Shown here: positions 45,824 through 53,109 of the stretch, piece after piece
Layout of the letters: each line of letters starts with the position of its first letter
Position numbering within the stretch: the stretch's first letter is position 1
From: WHSW01 sp963722175
GTDB taxonomy: Bacteria; Actinomycetota; Thermoleophilia; Solirubrobacterales; 70-9
NCBI GenBank assembly: GCA_963722175.1
Contig: CAVRKA010000003.1
Location: forward strand, 372,001 to 436,000
DNA length: 64,000 nucleotides
Direction of reading: 5' to 3'
Made by a program: the position numbers and the translations under genes
The notes under the pieces: model-generated
Told to the model about the DNA's origin: nothing
Seen by the model: only the letters and a program-made list of their open reading frames with translations
Databases searched by the model: none

Positions 45824-46549
45824 TCAGGCGACGTCGCGTTCGGGCGCCGCGGTCACCGGCAGTTCGAGCACGGCGCTGGCGCCCTCGGCGTGCGCGCAGG
45901 CGGCGAAGCGGCCGCCGTGCGCGGCGGCGACCTCGGCGACGATGCGCAAGCCGTGGCCGCGGCGGCCACCGGCGCGACGCGCGATCCGGCCTCGATCGGT
46001 CGGCGCTTCGGGCTCGTCGCCCGCCGCGGTCCCGTCGGCGACCGTCAGCCGCAGTCGCCCGGCGCGCTCGGCGCCCTCGATCCGGATCGGGCCGCGGCCG
46101 TGCTCGAGCGCGTTGGCGATCAGGTTGTCGAGCGCCCTGGCGATCGCCGCCTCGTCGCAGATCAATCGCGAACCGTTCGCGCGCCAGGCGAGCTCGAGCG
46201 TGCGCCCCTCGAGCGACGCCGGGCCCCGCCAGCGCCGGACCGCGTCGGCGGCCAGCGCGCGCCCGTCGGCGATCGCTCGCGGCGGCGCGGCGCCGGCGCC
46301 GTTGATCTCGCGGTCGATCCCCGCCAGCGCCTCGAGCGCCTGGGCGAGCTGATCGCGTCCGCTCGCCGGGGTCGCCGAGGCGGATGCCTGCAGGACGAGC
46401 GCCTGCAGCGGGCGGCGCAGCTCGTGCAGGGCGCGGTTGAGCAGCTCGCGCCGGCGCCGGCGGCGGGCGCGGTCGGCGACGACCACTGTCGCGCAGGTGA
46501 GCGCCGCCGGGCAGGCGACCACGAGGGCCCCCACGATCGAGTCGATCAC
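45824..46549 (-). CDS. Sensor histidine kinase without a recognisable sensor domain
   Basis: The 241-residue kinase has a single N-terminal membrane segment (residues 3-25) and a short basic stretch. The phosphoacceptor helix is LHELRRPLQA (His42), and the ATPase lobe shows the N box NLIANALEHG, a degenerate D box and the G box GRRGHGLRIV. With no extracytoplasmic loop it probably senses the membrane or a partner. The GTG overlaps the response regulator stop. Its linkage to the CpaB-like gene suggests control of pilus genes. Confidence 0.85.
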   Translation of the reverse strand: MIDSIVGALVVACPAALTCATVVVADRARRRRRRELLNRALHELRRPLQALVLQASASATPASGRDQLAQALEALAGIDREINGAGAAPPRAIADGRALAADAVRRWRGPASLEGRTLELAWRANGSRLICDEAAIARALDNLIANALEHGRGPIRIEGAERAGRLRLTVADGTAAGDEPEAPTDRGRIARRAGGRRGHGLRIVAEVAAAHGGRFAACAHAEGASAVLELPVTAAPERDVA

Positions 46550-47277
46550 CGCTCCCCCTCGGGGGCGTCGATCAGGCGGTAGCCGACCCCCCAGCAGTTG
46601 ACGACGTACCGTCCGGATTCCGGGTCGAGCTTGCGGCGCAGGCGGCTGGCATGCGAGTCCAGCGTCCTGGTGCGACCCAGCGAGCGAAACCCCCAGACGT
46701 CGCGCAGCAGCTCGGCCTTCGTGAACACCCTGGTCGGGTCCGAGGCGAGCATCCGCAGGAGGCTGAACTCCTTGTTGGCGAGCTGGACCGCCTCGCCCGC
46801 GACGCGGACCTCGCGCCGCGACGGGTCGATGACGATCTCGCCGACCCGCAGGGGCCCGGCGCGGCGCCGGTCGCGGCGCCGAAGCACGGCGCGGATCCTG
46901 GCGACGACCTCCTGAATCGCAAACGGCTTGACGACGTAGTCGTCGGCGCCGCAGTCGAGCCCGCGCAGCCGGTCGGCGTCGGTGCCGCGACCGCTGAGCA
47001 CGATCACCGCCAGCTCCGGGTCGTAGCTGCCGGTCGCGCCCTCGCTGGCGCGGATCTCGCGCAGGACGTCGAGGCCCGGCGCGTCGGGCAGGTTGAGGTC
47101 GAGCAGCAGCAGGTCGGGGTGCTTGTAGTGGCAGAGGCGGAGCGCGTCGGCGGCGCTCGGGGCCGCCAGCGCGTCGAACCGGTCGGCGCCCAGGTGGTCG
47201 CAGAGCAGCTCCAGGGTCGGCTCGTCGTCCTCGCAGACGACGACGGTCGCGAGCGGTTCGGGCCGCGGGAGCGTCAT
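46546..47277 (-). CDS. OmpR/PhoB-family response regulator
   Basis: The receiver domain has VVVCEDDEP, phosphoacceptor Asp60 in LLLLDLNLPD, and VKPFAIQEV. The winged-helix output domain ends VNCWGVGYRLID. The 243 residues are typical. The ATG overlaps the DUF192 stop (ATGA). It is the partner of the kinase immediately downstream. Confidence 0.92.
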   Translation of the reverse strand: MTLPRPEPLATVVVCEDDEPTLELLCDHLGADRFDALAAPSAADALRLCHYKHPDLLLLDLNLPDAPGLDVLREIRASEGATGSYDPELAVIVLSGRGTDADRLRGLDCGADDYVVKPFAIQEVVARIRAVLRRRDRRRAGPLRVGEIVIDPSRREVRVAGEAVQLANKEFSLLRMLASDPTRVFTKAELLRDVWGFRSLGRTRTLDSHASRLRRKLDPESGRYVVNCWGVGYRLIDAPEGER

Positions 47278-47594
47278 CCGCTCCCCCCGGCCGGGAGCTC
47301 GAGCACGGCCGACGCGCGGCGATCGGCGACGATCCGGTTCGGCGGAACCGCGGCGCGGACCGCAAGCGGCGCCCGCTCGCGATCCAGGAAGACGAGATCG
47401 AGCGGAAAGCGCATCCCGAACGTGTGCACGCTGCGGCAGCGCGGGATCAGCAGGCCCTCCCCCGCCCGCCCGGCCCTCAGCAGGGCGAGGCCGAGCAGGC
47501 GGGAGGGGAGGGTGACCGCCACCGGCACCCGCCGGGAAGCGACCTCCGCGGTTGGGAGCCGGCGGAAGCGGCGCGGGTGGGCGGAGGCGGTCAC
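47274..47594 (-). CDS. DUF192-family protein
   Basis: The 106-residue protein shows the DUF192 core (GLLIPRCRSVHTFGMRFPLDLVFLDRE, ending AVLELPAG). The molecular function is not known. DUF192 genes often sit in Tad pilus loci of actinobacteria, and here it leads the two-component/CpaB unit. Start GTG at 47594. Confidence 0.83.
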   Translation of the reverse strand: MTASAHPRRFRRLPTAEVASRRVPVAVTLPSRLLGLALLRAGRAGEGLLIPRCRSVHTFGMRFPLDLVFLDRERAPLAVRAAVPPNRIVADRRASAVLELPAGGSG

Positions 47595-47644
47595 GCGGTC
47601 TACTAGCCCGAAGGCCCGAAACGCGCCCCCTACGGTCTAGGCTT

Positions 47645-47950
47645 TCACAGCTCGAATCTCCCCCGCTCGCGCTCCGGGACCAGGCCGAGGTACTCGGGGT
47701 GGCGCTTGATGTAGACGCGCACGAACGGGCAGAACGGCAACACGGCGAGTCCGCGCGCCCGGGCGTCGTCGAGCGCCGCGCGGACGAGGGTGCCGCCGAT
47801 CCCGTGGCCCTCGAAGGCATCGTCGACCTCGGTGTGCAGGAGCGAGATCCGCCCCGGCGCGCGCCGGTAGGTGACGAACCCCGCCAGCTCGCCGTCGGCC
47901 ATCACCTCATAGCGCTCGTCGTCGGCATTGTCGGCGACCCGCAGCTCCAC
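47645..47950 (-). CDS. GNAT-type N-acetyltransferase-like protein (short, Gcn5-related)
   Basis: The 101-residue protein matches the small YidJ/GCN5-like acetyltransferases. It has RYEVMADGELAGFVTYRR, the acetyl-CoA loop HGIGGTLVRAALDDARARG, and the C-terminal VLPFCPFVRVYIKRHPEYLGLV. The GTG start is 7 bases after TACGAT, consistent with a leaderless mRNA. The substrate is unknown. Confidence 0.87.
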   Translation of the reverse strand: MELRVADNADDERYEVMADGELAGFVTYRRAPGRISLLHTEVDDAFEGHGIGGTLVRAALDDARARGLAVLPFCPFVRVYIKRHPEYLGLVPERERGRFEL

Positions 47951-47992
47951 CCGCTGGATCGTACGGCGGCCGCTGCGGCCTGTGCAGGGACG

Positions 47993-48164
47993 CTAGATGG
48001 TTGATTCCACGGCCTCGCGTGCGCGGGGGCGCGCGGGACCGAGCTGGACGTGACGATCGGGCGAAGCCCATGTCGGTGGACATGGGCGAGTCCCGAGCGG
48101 CGCGATCCAGCGACGGTATCCGTGCGTCATCCGCGTGCGTGAAGGCGTGGAATCACCCATCTAG
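47993..48164 (-). repeat. 172-bp quasi-palindromic dispersed repeat, copy B
   Basis: This is the inverse-orientation partner of copy A. Its ends are CTAGATGGGTGATTCC and CTAGATGGTTGATTCC, read inward from each side. Relative to copy A, the change at position 8 (A to G) and at position 14 (C to T) occurs at both ends together, so terminal pairing is conserved. The central GCCCATGTC / GACATGGGC hairpin is unchanged. The right-hand CTAG supplies the stop codon of the secreted protein gene at 48161-49504. Confidence 0.85.
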
Positions 48165-49504
48165 TTGCCGCCGCCGGACGCGATCACGTTGCCGCCGCCG
48201 GACGCGATCACGTTCGTTCCCGCCTGGCCGATCAGATTCGTTCCCGCCTGACCGATCAGGGTGCCGCCGTTGGTGGCGACGAAGTTGCCGGCGGCGATCG
48301 GCGTGGCCTGGGCGGGCGGGATAGTCAGGCCGCGCGGAAGCTGGTTCCCGTCGCCGAACCGGAAGTTGCCCGTTCCGTTGTTGCCGATCGCGATCTCGTC
48401 GCTGGGGACGAAGGTCCCGTTCACCTCGGCATCGCCGTCGTCGTCCAGATCGATGTTCGCGTTCGCGAGGCTCGTCGTCGTCACCCCGAGCCGGGTCTCG
48501 AGCTCCTGGTACCGAGCGGCGGGCGTGGCCCCCGGGACGCCCGTCCCGTCCTCGTAGAGCAGCGGATTGCATTCGCCGGAGAACTGGCGGCCGTCGACCC
48601 GCCGGCCTTTGCTGAACCAGAAGATCTGGCCGATGTTCCCGTGGTAGCAGAACCAGGAGTGGAAGATGCGGGTGCGCAGCTCGGTGTCGTCCGCCCACGA
48701 GCCGGCGCCGTAGAGGCTCGGGTTGCACTCGCCGAGGGGCGGGCTCGGATACCAGCCGGTGATCGCCAGGTACGCGTTGCTGATCTGCGTCGCCTGGGGA
48801 TTGCCGATCGTGCTGCAGGCCCCCGCGTTCGCGCGGGCCTGGACGTTCTCCTTCAGGCGGTCGAAGCGCCAGATCGCGCCGTTGTCGTACAACCACGGGT
48901 TGCACTGCCCGTTGAGCCCGTTGCCCGAGAACGATCCCGCCGGGCGCTGGTCGTAGCGAGTGTCGGGGTAGGCGCCTTCGACCTCGATCACCGCCTGGGA
49001 GATCCACTTGCGGTCGCAGGTCGAGAAGGTCAAATTCACGGCGTCGAAGACGCTTTCCACCGTGGTCGTCGAGCCCTTGTATTGGTTCCAGTTGATCGAG
49101 TAGCTGGTGCCAAAGGTGTCGTCGACGAAGTCCTCGTAGACGGTGCGGAGGCAGGCGCCGTCCGACGGTGGGACCCCGGTGATCTCGATGATCGCTTGGA
49201 CCAGGTATCGATTGCCGCCCGCGCCGCCGCCCGGGGCGCTCGCGCAGCGATCCATCAGCTGCGTCGCGTAGCCGTCGAGCTCGGCGGAGCTCGACCATTG
49301 CCCGCCGTTGAAGAGCCCGGTGTTGCAGACCTTGCCGATCGGGACGACGCCGGTGACGTTGAACACCGCCTGGGTCACCTCCGCGTTCGCGCAGGGATCC
49401 TCGTGACTGGCCTCGGCGCCGACGAGGCGCTGAGTCGCCAGCGAGCCCGCGAGCGCAGCGAGAACGGCGAGCGCGACCACGCCCGCGGCCCTGAGCCGCT
49501 TCAT
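48161..49504 (-). CDS. Exported protein of unknown function with C-terminal octapeptide repeats
   Basis: The 447-residue protein has a signal peptide (MKRLRAAGVVALAVLAALAG). A large Cys-containing domain follows, in which a motif of the type Q(A)xxxxTGxxP...C recurs at least four times (VTQAVFNVTGVVP, LVQAIIEITGVPP, ISQAVIEVEGAYP, ISNAYLAITGWYP); this looks like an internal module of about 80-100 residues. The end carries the repeats LIGQAGTN twice and VIASGGGN twice. I recognise no named family. The TAG stop is contributed by repeat copy B. The start was chosen for its signal peptide. Confidence 0.75.
   Translation of the reverse strand: MKRLRAAGVVALAVLAALAGSLATQRLVGAEASHEDPCANAEVTQAVFNVTGVVPIGKVCNTGLFNGGQWSSSAELDGYATQLMDRCASAPGGGAGGNRYLVQAIIEITGVPPSDGACLRTVYEDFVDDTFGTSYSINWNQYKGSTTTVESVFDAVNLTFSTCDRKWISQAVIEVEGAYPDTRYDQRPAGSFSGNGLNGQCNPWLYDNGAIWRFDRLKENVQARANAGACSTIGNPQATQISNAYLAITGWYPSPPLGECNPSLYGAGSWADDTELRTRIFHSWFCYHGNIGQIFWFSKGRRVDGRQFSGECNPLLYEDGTGVPGATPAARYQELETRLGVTTTSLANANIDLDDDGDAEVNGTFVPSDEIAIGNNGTGNFRFGDGNQLPRGLTIPPAQATPIAAGNFVATNGGTLIGQAGTNLIGQAGTNVIASGGGNVIASGGGN
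48167..48262. repeat. 24-bp tandem repeats encoding the octapeptide tail
   Basis: Four adjacent 24-base units encode VIASGGGN twice and LIGQAGTN twice. The two units nearest the gene end are identical. Length variation by slippage is likely. It lies next to the 172-bp repeat but is not part of it. Confidence 0.7.
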
Positions 49505-49515
49505 GACGGCAATGC

Positions 49516-50754
49516 TCACAGCACCACCTCGCACGAGGCGCCCACGTCGTCTCCCGGATCGGCGTGGGCCGTGTCGTTTCCGTCACCGCAGAAGAAGTGG
49601 TCGACGCCGGGGGTGTTCTGGTCGTTCAAGGTGTCGTCTCCGTCCCCGCCGTTGAGCAGGTCGTTCCCGTCGCCGCCGGTGAGCTGATCCGCGCCGCCGA
49701 ACCCGCGCAGCCTGTTCGCCGCCGCGTCGCCGATGAACACGTCCATGAAATCCGTGCCGTCGAGGTTCTCGACGTTGGCGATCTTGTCCTCGCCGGCACC
49801 CTGGCCGCCCTCGGTGGCGCCGACGATGCCGCTGGGCATGAAGACGAAGATCCCGCTCGTCGTCCCGGGGAAGAGCGCCGTGTCGACCCCGGGGCCACCG
49901 TCGATCCCGGGCGAGGTCGTTGCGCCGTCGTCGACGGCGTCGTCGCCGGGGCCGCCGATCAGCAGATCGTCATCGGACCCACCGAGGAGGAGATCGACGC
50001 CCTGGGCCCCGTCCAGCCGGTCGTTCCCGGCGCCCGCCTGGAGGCGGTTCCGGCCCGGGTTGCCGGTCAGCTGATCGGCGAACGCGGTGCCGATCACGTT
50101 CTCGAGCCGGCCGAGCAGGTCGGCGCCCTCCCCGGTGGCGGTGCCGTTGGCGAGCTGCACGACCACCGGGGTGGCCGACCCGGCGAACGAGACGATGTCC
50201 GTGCCGCCGGCGCCGTTCATGACGTCGTCGTCGAGGCCGCCCGCGAGCGTGTCGTCGTCGGTTCCGCCGAGGAGCTTGTCCTTGCCCTGGTCGCCGAAGA
50301 TGCCGTCGTCGCCGGGCCCGCCGCCGATCAGATCGTCGTCGGCACCGCCGCGAAGCAGGTCGTCGCCGCTCTCGACCGCGATCGAGCCGCCCACCTCGGT
50401 GAAGTCGATTCCTCCGATGATGTCGTTGCCGGCCTCGCCGTAGACGACGTCGTCGGCGGCGCCGCCGGACAGCTCGTCGCCCTCGGTGCCGCCCTTGACC
50501 GTGTCGCCGCCGCCCTCGCCGAGCAGGCTGTCCTCCCCGGCCTCCCCGAAGACGCGGTCGGAACCGCCCCGGGCGCTGATGTAGTCATCGCCTCCCCCAC
50601 CTCTGAGCAGGTCGGCGACGTCGCTGCCGACTCTGGTCTCGGCCGACGAGTCGCCCTGGAAGTCGTAGCCGGTCCCGTTCAGGGCGACGACCGACCCCGT
50701 CACCAGGGCGGCGACGGCGAAGCTCGCGGTCAGGATCAGCGTCAACCGATGCAT
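49516..50754 (-). CDS. Exported calcium-binding protein with RTX (hemolysin-type) repeats
   Basis: A signal peptide (MHRLTLILTASFAVAALVTG) precedes more than ten nonapeptide repeats of GGxGxDxLx type, for example GGGGDDYISARGGSD and GGDGNDLLNGGDGDD. These form calcium-filled beta rolls. There is no catalytic domain. Two Cys lie at the C-terminal end. The ATG at 50754 is used because it starts the signal peptide. Probably a surface or matrix protein; the gene upstream of the octapeptide-repeat gene, separated by only 11 bases, so the two are likely co-transcribed. Confidence 0.85.
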   Translation of the reverse strand: MHRLTLILTASFAVAALVTGSVVALNGTGYDFQGDSSAETRVGSDVADLLRGGGGDDYISARGGSDRVFGEAGEDSLLGEGGGDTVKGGTEGDELSGGAADDVVYGEAGNDIIGGIDFTEVGGSIAVESGDDLLRGGADDDLIGGGPGDDGIFGDQGKDKLLGGTDDDTLAGGLDDDVMNGAGGTDIVSFAGSATPVVVQLANGTATGEGADLLGRLENVIGTAFADQLTGNPGRNRLQAGAGNDRLDGAQGVDLLLGGSDDDLLIGGPGDDAVDDGATTSPGIDGGPGVDTALFPGTTSGIFVFMPSGIVGATEGGQGAGEDKIANVENLDGTDFMDVFIGDAAANRLRGFGGADQLTGGDGNDLLNGGDGDDTLNDQNTPGVDHFFCGDGNDTAHADPGDDVGASCEVVL

Positions 50755-50873
50755 GGAGCAAGGTTGACGCAGCGCAGGGGGCCGAACCGGGGGGTTGTCC
50801 ACAGACTTGCTGCGTAGTTGTCCGCAATCCTGATCCGGCCGCTGGGGGCCGCGCGGCCGCTACAACTAACCCG

Positions 50874-52478
50874 ATGTCGACCGAGGTCGCCCTGCTCTGC
50901 ATCCTCGCCGCGGTGACGGCGCTGCTGATCATCGCGCAGTGGGCGCGGGTGCCGTATCCGATCCTGCTCGTCCTCGGCGGCCTCGGGTTGGCGGCGATCC
51001 CCGGCATCCCGGAGGTCGAGCTCGACCCCGATGTGGTGCTGCTGGTCATCCTCCCGCCGCTGCTCTACGCCGCGGCCTACTTCACGGGACTGCGAGAGAT
51101 GCGCCGCCACCTGCGCACGATCTCGCTGCTCGCCGTCGGACTCGTCCTGGCGACGATGGCGGCGGTCGCGGTCGTCGCCCACGAGCTGCTCGACTTCGGC
51201 TGGGCTGAGGCGTTCGTCCTCGGCGCGGTCGTCTCCCCGACCGATGCGGTGGCGGGGACCGCGATCGCTCGCCGGCTCGGGGTGCCGACCCGCGCGGTGA
51301 CGATCATCGAGGGCGAGAGCCTGGTCAACGACGGAACCGCCCTGGTCGCCTACAAGTTCGCCGTCGCCGCCGTCGTCACGGGCAGCTTCAGCGCGTTCGA
51401 GGCGGGCGGCGACTTCGTAATCACGGTCGCCGGCGGGGTCGCGGTCGGGATCGCGGTCGGCGCCGCGATCGCCGCGCTCCGCAGGCGGATCCACAACCCG
51501 CCCGTGGAGATCACGGTCGCGCTGCTCTCGGCCTACTTCGCCTATCTGCCGGCGGAGGCGATCGGCGTCTCGGGGATCCTCGCCGCGGTCACCGTCGGGA
51601 TCTACATGGGCCGCCTGACCTCCACCCTGACCACGCCGACGACCCGCATCCAGGGTCACGCGGTCTGGGAGATCGTCACCTTCCTGCTGAACTCGGCGCT
51701 CTTCGTCCTCGTCGGCCTCCAGCTGCCGACCGTGATCGACGGGATCGGTGAGATGTCGACCGGCGAGCTGATCCGCGACGGGGCGATCGTCGCGGCGACG
51801 GTGATCGCCGTCCGCCTGCTGCTCGCCTACCCGTTCGCCTACCTCCCGCGCCGGCTCTCCCGCCGGATCCGGGAGCGCGAGCCGTACCCCCCATGGCGGA
51901 ACGTCGTCGTCATCGCCTGGACGGGGATGCGGGGCGCCGTCTCGCTCGCTGCGGCCCTGGCGCTGCCCCCCGAGACCGACGCCGGCGCCCCATTCCCCGA
52001 GCGCGAACTGATCATCTTCTGCGCCTTCGCGGTCATCCTCGCGACGCTCCTGCTCCAGGGGCTCACCCTGCCGATGCTGATCCGGTGGCTCGGGATCGAC
52101 GATTACGACGAGGACCTCGAGTACGAGGAGATCGAGGCGCGCCTGGCCGCCGCGGAGGCGGCGCTCTCGCGACTCGACGAGCTCGAGGCGGAGGAGTGGG
52201 CGCTCGACGACACCGTCGCTCGGGTTCGCGGCGCCTACACATACCGCCAGCGGCGCTTTCGCGCCCGCTCGCGAGATGGTGAGTTCGACGGCGGGATCGA
52301 AGGCGACGGGATCGACTACGAGACCCGCTCGGTCGCCTATCAGCGCCTCGTCCGCGAGGTGCTCGAGGCACAGCGGTCGATCGTGATCGAGCTCCGCAAC
52401 CAGGGCGAGATCAACGACGAGGTCCTGCGGCGGATCGAGCGCGAGCTCGACCTCGAGGACTCGCGGCTCGAGATCTGA
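50874..52478 (+). CDS. Sodium/proton antiporter (CPA1/NhaP-type)
   Basis: The 534-residue protein has about twelve membrane segments. The CPA1 core motif is GAVVSPTDAVAGTAIARRLG with the ion-binding Asp, followed by EGESLVNDGTALVAYKF and WTGMRGAVSLAAALALP. A soluble, acidic C-terminal region of about 140 residues with coiled-coil character follows. It exports sodium in exchange for protons. The ATG lies 7 bases after TACAAC. Divergent from the RTX gene. Confidence 0.92.
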   Translation: MSTEVALLCILAAVTALLIIAQWARVPYPILLVLGGLGLAAIPGIPEVELDPDVVLLVILPPLLYAAAYFTGLREMRRHLRTISLLAVGLVLATMAAVAVVAHELLDFGWAEAFVLGAVVSPTDAVAGTAIARRLGVPTRAVTIIEGESLVNDGTALVAYKFAVAAVVTGSFSAFEAGGDFVITVAGGVAVGIAVGAAIAALRRRIHNPPVEITVALLSAYFAYLPAEAIGVSGILAAVTVGIYMGRLTSTLTTPTTRIQGHAVWEIVTFLLNSALFVLVGLQLPTVIDGIGEMSTGELIRDGAIVAATVIAVRLLLAYPFAYLPRRLSRRIREREPYPPWRNVVVIAWTGMRGAVSLAAALALPPETDAGAPFPERELIIFCAFAVILATLLLQGLTLPMLIRWLGIDDYDEDLEYEEIEARLAAAEAALSRLDELEAEEWALDDTVARVRGAYTYRQRRFRARSRDGEFDGGIEGDGIDYETRSVAYQRLVREVLEAQRSIVIELRNQGEINDEVLRRIERELDLEDSRLEI

Positions 52479-52628
52479 GCGGTTGCGAACCGGAGTGCTT
52501 CGACCCCCGAGGTGCAAACCCTCTTTCAGCCGCCGGGCCTCCTCTGCGCGACCGGCGCGCATCGGCAAAGATGCACGCACCTGGGAAGGCCCCCCGGGGA
52601 AGACTGGTAAACGGCTCGGGGCCAGAGC

Positions 52629-53105
52629 GTGGGAGATCCGGTGGAGAAGGCAACTCGCAGAGGGAATTACGAGTCAGGCTCTGACTACGTCCTCGAGTAC
52701 GGCGAGCTCCGCTTCTCCTTCAACGAGCAGGACTTCGGCCAGCGGGTCGAGCAGGCCGCGGTGAAGCTCGACTTCGTCGACGGCGGGCTCGAGGGCGAGG
52801 AGCTGCACGACCTGCTCGAGCTGGCGGTCAACGGCGAGATCCGCGAGCCCAGCTCGCCGCTCGGCGAGCACATCAACGAGCACTGGACCGAGCTCGTCGG
52901 CCCCGCCAACCGCAGCCTCGTGCACTGGATCCGCCGGCTCGTCTTCCGCGGCGCCTGGCTCGACCAGCGGGTCAAGGAGGGGGAGCTCGACGTGATCTTC
53001 GACGATGACAGCCATACCTTCGGCTACGTGCAGCCCGATCGCGACGCGGAGCCGATCGAGCTCTCGCGCGAACCGAGCTGGTCGGCACTCGCGTACCGGC
53101 GCTAG
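52629..53105 (+). CDS. Acidic hypothetical protein
   Basis: I do not recognise this 158-residue protein. It is soluble and acidic, with predicted helix-rich sequence (EELHDLLELAVNGEIRE, LVHWIRRLVFRGAWLDQRVKEGELDVIFDDD). No signal or membrane segment is visible. The GTG at 52629 is the first start that keeps the whole conserved-looking region; a second in-frame GTG is four codons on. It converges on the Rho-like gene, leaving 4 bases between the stops. The 150 bases before it hold nothing I can name. Confidence 0.65.
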   Translation: MGDPVEKATRRGNYESGSDYVLEYGELRFSFNEQDFGQRVEQAAVKLDFVDGGLEGEELHDLLELAVNGEIREPSSPLGEHINEHWTELVGPANRSLVHWIRRLVFRGAWLDQRVKEGELDVIFDDDSHTFGYVQPDRDAEPIELSREPSWSALAYRR

Positions 53106-53109
53106 TTCT

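Noticed and set aside
48167..48262. CRISPR-like regularly repeated units
   Set aside because: The 24-bp units are contiguous, have no spacers, and encode in-frame octapeptides of a secreted protein. No cas gene is near.
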